Part shown: piece by piece, positions 57,417 through 64,000 of the stretch
How positions within the stretch are numbered: position 1 is the stretch's first letter
How the letters are laid out: every line of letters starts with the position of its first letter
DNA from: Sphingobacteriaceae bacterium
GTDB taxonomy: Bacteria; Bacteroidota; Bacteroidia; Sphingobacteriales; Sphingobacteriaceae
NCBI GenBank assembly: GCA_903642215.1
Contig: CAHJWG010000001.1
Location: forward strand, 186,001-250,000
Direction: 5' to 3'
Length of the DNA: 64,000 nucleotides
Notes under the pieces: generated by a model
Told to the model about the DNA's origin: nothing
The model's database searches: none
Seen by the model: only the letters and a program-made list of their open reading frames with translations
Translations under genes and position numbers: made by a program

Positions 57417-58117
57417 ATCCGGTTTAAAAAATTAACTTCAAAACAAGCTTCCAATGCAGCCGTTTCTGTTCGTAAACGGCTGTTTCCCAAAGTTATCGCT
57501 TGAAATCCATTTTCTAAAGCTATATTAATTTCCTGCGGAGAAAAATCACCTTCCGGCCCAATCAAAACCAGATATTTTTTCTGTGGAAGCAATGCTTCTT
57601 TTATCGATACTTTTTCGGTATCCGCACAGTGCGCTATAAATTTTTGTGCATCCGTTTGTGTTTGGATTAATGCTAATAACGGAATAAGCTGATTTAATTT
57701 GGGATGATAAGCTTTAAGCGATTGCTTTAGTGCGGAAGTAATTACCTTATTTAACCGTTCGTGATTGATGATTTTACGTTCGGAACGCTGGCAAAGAACC
57801 GGCGTAATTTCGTCTATACCAATTTCTGTAGCTTTTTCAATAAACCATTCCAGGCGTTCAATATTTTTAGTCGGTGCCACTGCGATATGCAAATAATGGT
57901 TACGTTTGCCATGTTCAGCTTGCTGATTAATAACTGCAAAACGGGTTTTTTTAGGATCAGGAGCAGTTATTTTGGCATGATAAAAGTTGCCTTTCCCGTC
58001 AATAATTTCTATTTCTGCATCTTTTTCCAACCGAAGCACTTTGATACAATGCCTGCTTTCTTCTTCGTTTAAAAAGCTGTCGTTGGTGTCTAAATCAGGG
58101 GCATAAAACAAATACAT
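57413..58117 (-). CDS. rsmE: 16S rRNA (uracil-1498-N3) methyltransferase
   Basis: SPOUT methyltransferase of 234 residues that methylates U1498 of 16S rRNA. The N-terminal PUA-like domain has NEEESRHCIKVLRLEKDAEI. The knot region has IAVAPTKNIERLEWFIEKATE, the SAM-binding loop VLIGPEGDFSPQEI and the C-terminal ITLGNSRLRTETAALEA. An exact 14-mer in a variable segment before the knot is read as S-I-K-E-A-L-L. It is followed by the coupled DUF4159 gene. Confidence 0.95.
   Translation of the reverse strand: MYLFYAPDLDTNDSFLNEEESRHCIKVLRLEKDAEIEIIDGKGNFYHAKITAPDPKKTRFAVINQQAEHGKRNHYLHIAVAPTKNIERLEWFIEKATEIGIDEITPVLCQRSERKIINHERLNKVITSALKQSLKAYHPKLNQLIPLLALIQTQTDAQKFIAHCADTEKVSIKEALLPQKKYLVLIGPEGDFSPQEINIALENGFQAITLGNSRLRTETAALEACFEVNFLNRI
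57592..57605 (-). repeat. dispersed 14-mer, exact copy (GA/C form), inside rsmE
   Basis: The minus strand reads GATAAAAGAAGCAT, in frame as I-K-E-A-L. Confidence 0.85.
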
Positions 58118-58118
58118 T

Positions 58119-58132
58119 GATAAAAACAGTAT
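58119..58132 (+). repeat. dispersed 14-mer, exact copy (AC/T form), rsmE-CorC junction
   Basis: GATAAAAACAGTAT fills the 14-base gap between the CorC-like stop and the rsmE start exactly, with one base of overlap with the stop codon. Confidence 0.85.
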
Positions 58133-59472
58133 TAGTCATCATCTGATACATCTTCCTCGTTCAGCAATAATTCCAGCTTAACAGATTCGATATTTTGACC
58201 TGCTTTTTTTAATACCGTAATATTGTAACCGTTGGCTTCTTTTTGCTCGCCAACTTCCGGTATCTTTCCAAAAATTTCTCCCAGCCATCCAGAAACTGTA
58301 TCAAAATCGCCGTCCTCCGGTAAGTCATGCGGCAATTGTTCGTTTACGTCATAAATGCTTGCCAAAGCATTTATAACAAATTCTGTAGCGTTGAGGCGTT
58401 CTACAATTGGTTTTTCTTCATCATATTCATCTTGGATTTCGCCTACCAGTTCTTCAACAATATCTTCCAGTGTTACCATTCCGGCGGTTCCGCCAAATTC
58501 ATCCATTACAATTGCAATTTGGATACGCTTCAGCTGCAGTTCGGTCATCAGATCATTAATCTTTTTTGTTTCCGGAATGAAGTATGGTTCCCGGATAATA
58601 TCTTTCAGATCAAACTCGGTTTGGTTTACAAGTAGCGGTAAAATATCTTTTGCCTGCACAATGCCAACAATTTTATCCATTGTATCATCGTAAACCGGCA
58701 TCCTGGAGTAACCTTCTTTGATAATCCGGTTTAACAATTCGTCTTTGCTGGAATGTACTTCTACACCGGAAATTTTGGTTCGCGGAACCATGATATTTTT
58801 TGCTACGCGTCCATTAAAATCAAAAACATTTTTAATGAGTTCGTGCTCGGTAGAATCTAAAACGCCGCTTTCTTTACCCTGATCAAGTAAATACTGCAAT
58901 TCCTCTGAACTGTGATGTGCTTCGTTTGAGTGCGAAGTTTCAATCCCGAATAACTTTAAAATTGCATTTGCAAAACCGTTTAACATCCAGATAAACGGTT
59001 TAAAAATGACATAAAAAAAGCGCAACGGAAGTGCTACAAACAAGCTGGTTCTAACAGGCTGCTGTATTGCAAAGGTTTTAGGAGCTAACTCCCCAAAAAC
59101 AATATGTAAAATGGTAATAATCAAAAAGGCCATAAAATGGCCTAAATTCTGTGCGAAAGATCCGCTTACCGTAATGTGCAAAAATCCAAAAATGTTAAAA
59201 ACAAGTTTGGTCATCACTTCCTCTCCTACCCAGCCTAACCCAAGAGAGGCTAATGTGATACCTAATTGCGTGGCAGCAAGATAAGCATCTAAATGATGTA
59301 TGATGCTTTTGGTTATTTTTGCTACCTGACTACCGGTTTTTGCCTGAACCTCGATCTGTGAAGACCGGACCTTAACAATTGCAAATTCGGCTGCTACAAA
59401 AAAACCGTTTAAAAAAACTAAGAAAACAGTTAAAAAAGCATGAAAACCGCTTATGTCAAGATCAGGACCCAT
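58132..59472 (-). CDS. CorC/HlyC-type CNNM-CBS membrane protein
   Basis: Protein of 446 residues: an N-terminal DUF21/CNNM membrane domain with four helices (TVFLVFLNGFFVAAEFAIVK start; LGWVGEEVMTKLVF), then a CBS pair (VPRTKISGVEVHSSKDELL and IVGIVQAKDILPLLVN) and a CorC_HlyC transporter-associated domain at the C-terminus (NATEFVINALASIYDVNEQL). Such proteins are implicated in magnesium or cobalt efflux and resistance; hemolysin names are historical. Its ATG overlaps the ppa stop by one base, and rsmE follows downstream. Confidence 0.92.
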   Translation of the reverse strand: MGPDLDISGFHAFLTVFLVFLNGFFVAAEFAIVKVRSSQIEVQAKTGSQVAKITKSIIHHLDAYLAATQLGITLASLGLGWVGEEVMTKLVFNIFGFLHITVSGSFAQNLGHFMAFLIITILHIVFGELAPKTFAIQQPVRTSLFVALPLRFFYVIFKPFIWMLNGFANAILKLFGIETSHSNEAHHSSEELQYLLDQGKESGVLDSTEHELIKNVFDFNGRVAKNIMVPRTKISGVEVHSSKDELLNRIIKEGYSRMPVYDDTMDKIVGIVQAKDILPLLVNQTEFDLKDIIREPYFIPETKKINDLMTELQLKRIQIAIVMDEFGGTAGMVTLEDIVEELVGEIQDEYDEEKPIVERLNATEFVINALASIYDVNEQLPHDLPEDGDFDTVSGWLGEIFGKIPEVGEQKEANGYNITVLKKAGQNIESVKLELLLNEEDVSDDD

Positions 59473-60029
59473 TAAATTGTTTGTTTCTGAAACGTCGATT
59501 TATAAAGCTCAATACTTTCTTCAATAATCCGGTAAGCTTCTTCTTTTCCTTCAAATTGCTCTACTGTAACGGCATTACTATGTTCCAGTTTTTTATAATC
59601 TTCAAAAAAACGTGTAATTTCTGCTTCTGTATGCGGAGGAAGATCGGAAATGTCGTTAATGTAATTTACAGACATATCGTTAGCTGCAACTGCAATAATT
59701 TTATCGTCTCTTTCGCCTTTATCAACCATGTGCATTACACCAATTACTTTAGCTTCCAGTAAACACATCGGGACAACTTCCTGCGAACAGATAACCAGAA
59801 TATCTAATGGGTCATTATCATCACAATAAGTTTGCGGGATAAAACCATAGTTTGCCGGATACATTACAGAGGAAAAAAGTACGCGGTCTAAACGCAGCAA
59901 ACCGTAATCTTTATCAATTTCGTATTTACATTTTGATCCTTTCGGAATTTCGATAATAGCATTTACACGTTGCGGATGTTTGTCTCCTTCACCTGGCGGA
60001 ATTAAATGCCATGAATGTTCTAAAGTCAT
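59472..60029 (-). CDS. ppa: inorganic pyrophosphatase (family I)
   Basis: Soluble enzyme of 185 residues that hydrolyses pyrophosphate and drives biosynthetic reactions. [17 protein letters not shown] is the first active-site block, [20 protein letters not shown] the second with the D-x-D-P-x-D metal motif, and [19 protein letters not shown] the third. Its stop overlaps the start of the CorC-like gene (TAATG), so the two are translationally coupled. DedA lies upstream by 24 bases. Confidence 0.97.
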   Translation of the reverse strand: MTLEHSWHLIPPGEGDKHPQRVNAIIEIPKGSKCKYEIDKDYGLLRLDRVLFSSVMYPANYGFIPQTYCDDNDPLDILVICSQEVVPMCLLEAKVIGVMHMVDKGERDDKIIAVAANDMSVNYINDISDLPPHTEAEITRFFEDYKKLEHSNAVTVEQFEGKEEAYRIIEESIELYKSTFQKQTI

Positions 60030-60053
60030 AGTGTGATGTAATTTTTAATGTTT

Positions 60054-60710
60054 TTATTTAGGTAAGTTACTATGTTCTGAATTGTTTTTTACTGATTTAA
60101 TATAAGCTATAACAATAGGCGTTGCTGTAAAAGCGATCAATACTAAAATAATAAGCGGCATGTAATGTAGGATTCCCGGAAATTCTTTTCCCAGAAAAAA
60201 CCCGACTAAAGTAAGTAATAGCACCCACAAAATGCTTCCTAATAAATTATAGAAGGTAAATGTTTTAAACCTAACCTTGGCAACACCTGCAAAGATAGGA
60301 GCAAAAGTTCTAATTATTGGAAAAAACCGGCCAAAAACAAGTGCCATCCCGCCATATTTTTTAAAAAAGTTTTCGGCCATGTAGATGTATCGTTTCTTAA
60401 AAAAAAATGAGTCGTCGCGGTTAAAAAGTACCCTGCCGGTACTGTACCCAAACCAATATCCAACATAATTACCCAGCACACCTGCTACAAAAAGTGTTGC
60501 AAGTAATTTATATATGGAAACTTCTAAAATGCCTGTAGCACAAAAAATGCCTGCTAAAAACAGCAGGTAATCTCCCGGGAGAAAAAAACCGAAAAACAAT
60601 CCTGTCTCCGCAAAAACGATAAAAAAGATCAGGTAAATCCCACCCTTACTAATGATCGTTTGCGGATCCAGCAGGTTTGTTAAATATTCCCAAATTTCTT
60701 TCATTAGCAA
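60054..60710 (-). CDS. DedA family membrane protein
   Basis: Membrane protein of 218 residues with about five to six helices. The DedA/SNARE-associated domain is clear: FVFAETGLFFGFFLPGDYLL near the N-terminus, YVGYWFGYSTGRVLFNRDDS, and the amphipathic FFKKYGGMALVFGRFFPIIR followed by FAPIFAGVAKV. The Glu, Asp and Arg residues of these motifs are those needed for polyprenyl-phosphate recycling in family members. Two starts (M-L-M-K) are possible. Confidence 0.92.
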   Translation of the reverse strand: MLMKEIWEYLTNLLDPQTIISKGGIYLIFFIVFAETGLFFGFFLPGDYLLFLAGIFCATGILEVSIYKLLATLFVAGVLGNYVGYWFGYSTGRVLFNRDDSFFFKKRYIYMAENFFKKYGGMALVFGRFFPIIRTFAPIFAGVAKVRFKTFTFYNLLGSILWVLLLTLVGFFLGKEFPGILHYMPLIILVLIAFTATPIVIAYIKSVKNNSEHSNLPK

Positions 60711-60762
60711 TGTTCGTCTGTAAAACTACAAATATTAAGTTAATTGCAGTTTAGCCTGAGTG

Positions 60763-62142
60763 CTAAATTATGTGAGCTATAAAGCCGGGGAAAATTCCGA
60801 TAATAATAGTTATTAAGGCAGAGATACCTAATACAAAGCTAACGTTTGCAGGAATATTAATTGCAGAGCGTTCGTGCTGGTTAAAATACATGGCGATTAT
60901 CACTCTAAAATAATAGAAGATAGAAATGATTGCGTTGATTACCGCCAATACAGTTAACCAGATTTGGTATTGAGATAATGCCCGTGAGAACATAAAAAAC
61001 TTACCAATAAATCCAGCTGTTAAAGGAATACCTGCTAAAGAAAGCATGGAAACAGTGAGCACAAAAGCCAGGAAAGGATTGCTTTTGCCTAAACCATTAA
61101 AGTTATCAAAACTACTGCTTCCGGTTTGCTGCTGCACCAGCATCAATACACCAAACGCAATTATAGAAGCAATAGAATAAGCTGTTGCGTAAACAAAAAC
61201 CGCGTTAGAAGAAGCTACACCTAAAGCCACAATTGCAAATAACATATAACCTACGTGCGAAATGCTGGAAAAGGCCAGCATCCGTTTAAAGCTATGCTGA
61301 TACAATGCCGTAATATTACCGATAAACAAAGTAATGATGGTAATTACCAGTAATGACGGACTCCAGAAATCTGACAACGGCGCAAAACAAATAGCAAACA
61401 GACGTAAGAAAGCTGCAAATCCGGCCGTTTTAACTACGGTTGCCATGTAAGCGGTAATCAGCGTTGGCGAACCTTCGTAAACATCGGGCGTCCAGAAATG
61501 GAATGGTGCAGCACCAACTTTAAAGCATAAACCAACAATCATCAGCAAAATACCCGTATAAAAGAGGTATGAGATATTCTGCGTGTTGGATAAGATATAG
61601 TTCTTAATTGTTTCCAGATCGAACGAACCGGTTGCGCCATAAATCAACGTAATTCCAAACAACAGAAAACCGGTTGAAAAAGCGCCCATCAAAAAGTATT
61701 TTAAGGCAGCTTCGTTTGATGCAAAATCTCTCTTTTTGATTCCGGCTAAAATGTATAAACACACCGACATAATTTCTATGCCTATAAACAGCATTACTAA
61801 ATTGTGATAGGAAACCATCACCATAATTCCGGCTAAGGAGAATAGAATAATAGCATAATATTCGGCTACGTGTTCACTAATCCGCTCAAAATAGTTTCGG
61901 GAAAGCAGGATAATTAAAACGGTTGAAAGTATAGTGATAACAGAAAAAGCAATAGCATAATGATCAAACAAAATCATGCCATTGTAGATGGGCGTTGCAA
62001 CTGTATTCCATTTTGCTACGGCAAATCCGGCAGCTACCAATAAGCCAATTACGGTAACCGGCAGCAATGCTTTGTTTAGCCGGTATAATCCTAAATATAA
62101 AATAACGACCGCTAAAACTGAGATTGTAATAAGAGTACCCAT
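60763..62142 (-). CDS. nuoN: NADH-quinone oxidoreductase subunit N
   Basis: Complex I antiporter-like subunit of 459 residues with 14 or so helices. Conserved sites: VSYHNLVMLFIGIEIMSVCL with the essential Glu of helix 5, LKYFLMGAFSTGFLLFGITL, the discontinuous helix region KVGAAPFHFWTPDVYEGSPT with its Lys, and FKRMLAFSSISHVGYM. It pumps protons in the membrane arm. It is the last gene of the nuoL-nuoM-nuoN order, four bases after nuoM. A 14-mer shortened by two A's lies within. Confidence 0.97.
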   Translation of the reverse strand: MGTLITISVLAVVILYLGLYRLNKALLPVTVIGLLVAAGFAVAKWNTVATPIYNGMILFDHYAIAFSVITILSTVLIILLSRNYFERISEHVAEYYAIILFSLAGIMVMVSYHNLVMLFIGIEIMSVCLYILAGIKKRDFASNEAALKYFLMGAFSTGFLLFGITLIYGATGSFDLETIKNYILSNTQNISYLFYTGILLMIVGLCFKVGAAPFHFWTPDVYEGSPTLITAYMATVVKTAGFAAFLRLFAICFAPLSDFWSPSLLVITIITLFIGNITALYQHSFKRMLAFSSISHVGYMLFAIVALGVASSNAVFVYATAYSIASIIAFGVLMLVQQQTGSSSFDNFNGLGKSNPFLAFVLTVSMLSLAGIPLTAGFIGKFFMFSRALSQYQIWLTVLAVINAIISIFYYFRVIIAMYFNQHERSAINIPANVSFVLGISALITIIIGIFPGFIAHII

Positions 62143-62146
62143 TTGA

Positions 62147-63607
62147 TTATTTAGCTGAAATTAATTTTTGATTTACCTGCTCAATTAGGTTGGTTACACT
62201 GGCTTCGGACAGATGCTGCAAAGGTTGCGGATAAACGCCAATCATAATAACCAAAGCACAAATGGTGATTAAAAATAGTTTTTCTGAACCGGAAACATCC
62301 ACAAATGAAGATGTCAATGAATTGGCTTCTCCCTGCATCACTTGTTTATACATCCGCAGCATATAAACTGCTCCGAAAATGATGGTTAAACCGGCAATGG
62401 CAACCAGCCAGATGTTATATTGAAAAATCCCGTTCATCAGCAAAAACTCACCGATAAAACCGTTTGTTAATGGTAGCGCAACCGTTCCCATAATTATAAT
62501 GATAAAAGAAGCAGCCAGAAAAGGTGCGCTTTTGGCAATACCGCCCATCAGGCTAATATCTCGTGTATTAATTCTCCTGCTGATGATATCGATCACAAAA
62601 AACAAACCGATTACGTTGATACCATGACTTAGCATTTGGATTATTGCACCTTGCATTCCCTGTATATTCCAAGCAAAAATTCCGGCAGAGATTAAACCAA
62701 CGTGTGCGATGGATGAATATGCAATCAGGCGTTTTCCGTCTTTCTGATTAAAAGCAATTAGCGAAGCATATACAATACCGATAATTGAAAGTATAATCGC
62801 GGTACTTTGCCAGTGTACAAAACCCAATGGTGCAACCGGAATCAACCACCTGATAACTCCGTAAATTCCCATTTTCAGCATAATTCCTGATAACATCATG
62901 GTACCTCCTGTTGGTGCAGTTGTGTAAGTATCCGGTTGCCAAGTATGAAAAGGGAAAATTGGCATTTTGATTGCGAAAGCGATAAAAAAAGCCCAAAATA
63001 TCCAACCCTGATGATAACTATCGAGGCTTAAATTATAAATAGATTGAATATCAAACGATTTATCCGGAGTTTGCAGATGCAGATAGATAATACCTAATAG
63101 CATGAAAAGTGAACCGGCAAATGTATAAATGAAAAATTTGATGGTTACTTTAACGCGATTTTCTCCTCCCCATAAAGCACAAATAAAATAGATTGGTATC
63201 AGTGCAACTTCCCATCCTACATAAAAAAGGAATGCGTCCATTGCTGTAAAAACCAGCAACAAGCCGGTTTGCATGAATAATATCAGCGCGTAAAAAGCTG
63301 CTGGATTGCTATATTTATGTTTGAAGGTTGAAAGAATAATCAGCGGAACTAAAATCGTGGTCAGGATAACCGTAATCAAACTAATTCCATCAATGCCTGC
63401 TTTAAAATGAATGCCAAAATCTGCAATCCAGGGATAATCAACCACATATTGATAAGTAGCATCAGCATGAAAACCGGAAATTATAATTGCTGCGACAACC
63501 AATTCGGCCAAAGCAAAAAATAAAGCGAGATTTTTTACCGAATTGCCTTTAAAAAACAGCAGAACCAGCGCAGCAAATAGTGGTAAAAAGAGTAGAATAA
63601 CCGTCAT
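62147..63607 (-). CDS. nuoM: NADH-quinone oxidoreductase subunit M
   Basis: Complex I antiporter-like subunit of 486 residues. FYVGWEVALIPIYFICALWG has the essential Glu, KMPIFPFHTWQPDTYTTAPT is the broken-helix Lys region, and GKRLIAYSSIAHVGLISAG is the C-terminal half motif. Proton translocation in the membrane arm, between NuoN and NuoL. It carries a one-mismatch 14-mer at 62501-62514 read as A-A-S-F-I. The genes nuoM and nuoN are separated by four bases, so they are co-translated. Confidence 0.97.
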   Translation of the reverse strand: MTVILLFLPLFAALVLLFFKGNSVKNLALFFALAELVVAAIIISGFHADATYQYVVDYPWIADFGIHFKAGIDGISLITVILTTILVPLIILSTFKHKYSNPAAFYALILFMQTGLLLVFTAMDAFLFYVGWEVALIPIYFICALWGGENRVKVTIKFFIYTFAGSLFMLLGIIYLHLQTPDKSFDIQSIYNLSLDSYHQGWIFWAFFIAFAIKMPIFPFHTWQPDTYTTAPTGGTMMLSGIMLKMGIYGVIRWLIPVAPLGFVHWQSTAIILSIIGIVYASLIAFNQKDGKRLIAYSSIAHVGLISAGIFAWNIQGMQGAIIQMLSHGINVIGLFFVIDIISRRINTRDISLMGGIAKSAPFLAASFIIIIMGTVALPLTNGFIGEFLLMNGIFQYNIWLVAIAGLTIIFGAVYMLRMYKQVMQGEANSLTSSFVDVSGSEKLFLITICALVIMIGVYPQPLQHLSEASVTNLIEQVNQKLISAK

Positions 63608-63626
63608 ATCTTAATCTTGCAAGCTG

Positions 63627-64000
63627 TTAAATCCTGAATAAACTGTAAGCCATCATCGCAATAATACCGATAACCATTACGAAAATATAAAAACCAACAT
63701 TACCGGTTTGCAGCAAGCGTAAACCTTTACTGCTCTCGATAGAAACTTTACCTAAACCATTTACAAAACCGTCAATCACTTTTAAATCGATAACTTTATA
63801 AAAGAACTTAGAAGCAGCATCCAATGGTTTGCGGATAATCAGATCATACAATTCGTCAATGTAAAACTTATGGTAAGCAATGGCATTGATTGGCGTGCGA
63901 TCTTCACCTTCTGCGACCGGCAGATTACTACCTTTTCCATATTTGGTAAACGCCCAGATAATGGCTAATACTGCACCTCCAACGGAAGCACACATCAGAA
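63627..64000 (-). CDS. nuoL: NADH-quinone oxidoreductase subunit L, C-terminal part (5' end outside window)
   Basis: The last 120 or so residues of NuoL are visible: a helix near the window edge (GGAVLAIIWAF), then HKFYIDELYDLIIRKPLDAA, the start of the long lateral helix that spans the antiporter subunits, and a final transmembrane helix (GFYIFVMVIGIIAMMAYSLF). The ATG at 63995 is only an internal Met. The N-terminal antiporter half lies beyond the window. nuoM follows 19 bases after its stop, in the canonical order. Confidence 0.93.
   Translation of the reverse strand, partial: LMCASVGGAVLAIIWAFTKYGKGSNLPVAEGEDRTPINAIAYHKFYIDELYDLIIRKPLDAASKFFYKVIDLKVIDGFVNGLGKVSIESSKGLRLLQTGNVGFYIFVMVIGIIAMMAYSLFRI

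Noticed and set aside
972..62514. 14-mer as a REP/BIME element moved by a RAYT transposase
   Set aside because: REP elements are longer, palindromic and almost strictly intergenic. Here many copies are single, unpaired and inside conserved coding regions, and no TnpA_REP gene is in the window. Not fully excluded genome-wide.
1..64000. CRISPR array
   Set aside because: The 14-mer copies are irregularly spaced (tens of bases to over 4 kb), lie on both strands and are far too short; there are no regular spacers and no cas genes.
1..64000. tRNA, rRNA or replication origin
   Set aside because: No gap is large enough for rRNA, no cloverleaf with GGTTCRA-type T-arm was found in the short gaps, and no DnaA-box cluster or dnaA/dnaN is present.

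Overview
The window is a gene-dense stretch of a Bacteroidota chromosome, most likely from the order Sphingobacteriales (a relative of Pedobacter or Mucilaginibacter). The evidence is the type IX secretion and gliding genes porV and gldJ, a Wzi/RemB-like outer-membrane protein, Bacteroidota-only families (DUF2480, DUF3108, DUF3109, DUF4159, DUF4834, DUF6427), an AT-rich base composition, no Shine-Dalgarno sites ahead of genes, and a textbook Bacteroidota promoter (TTTG-N17-TATATTTG) upstream of porV. I see no rRNA, tRNA, CRISPR array or intact insertion sequence.

Layout. 1-3.0 kb: flippase-dut-TPR operon on the minus strand. 3.0-10 kb: housekeeping (acyP, an amidohydrolase, rlmN, comF, glyA, dxs). 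10-14.3 kb: two paralogous family 2 glycosyltransferases and an O-antigen-type ABC exporter (wzm/wzt), followed by a fragment of a thioredoxin-like gene. 14.6-28.9 kb: mostly minus-strand envelope and housekeeping genes (RemB/Wzi-like, DUF3109-DUF3108, DUF2480, ppiD, lptC, an outer-membrane protein, coaX, purQ, DUF6427, a glycosyltransferase, an LpxH-like phosphatase, a YjjG-type HAD phosphatase, upp). 29-37 kb: uvrB, small membrane proteins, YfhO, a GH172 (DUF2961) enzyme, a Crp-like regulator and an EthD protein. 37-44.3 kb: a second polysaccharide locus (four glycosyltransferases, two methyltransferases, a flippase). 44.3-46.9 kb: typA and a PIN-domain toxin-antitoxin pair. 46.9-52.9 kb: an amidoligase cluster (two alpha/beta hydrolases, RimK-like ATP-grasp, GCS2-type carboxylate-amine ligase, class I glutamine amidotransferase, a second ATP-grasp-like protein) that looks like a pathway for a small peptide or amide of unknown structure. 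53-57 kb: ispF, porV and gldJ. 57-64 kb: DUF4159, rsmE, a CorC/HlyC protein, ppa, DedA and the end of the complex I operon (nuoL-nuoM-nuoN).

The most striking signal is not a gene. A 14-base word, GRTAAAA(GA or AC)AGYAT, called here 'the 14-mer', recurs on both strands across the window. By eye I count 29 exact copies and about 15 more with one mismatch, roughly one per 1.45 kb, where chance predicts about 0.01 exact copies. It lies in most gene junctions, often as inverted pairs that form terminator-like hairpins. It also lies inside coding sequences, where it is read mainly as I/V-K-E/T-A/V or A-S-F-I/T, and in two places it supplies the start codon of a gene. Density, inverted pairing and tolerance inside genes resemble the DNA uptake sequences of Neisseria and Pasteurellaceae. 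I know of no such sequence described in Bacteroidota. The uptake role is inference; the repeat itself is read directly from the sequence.
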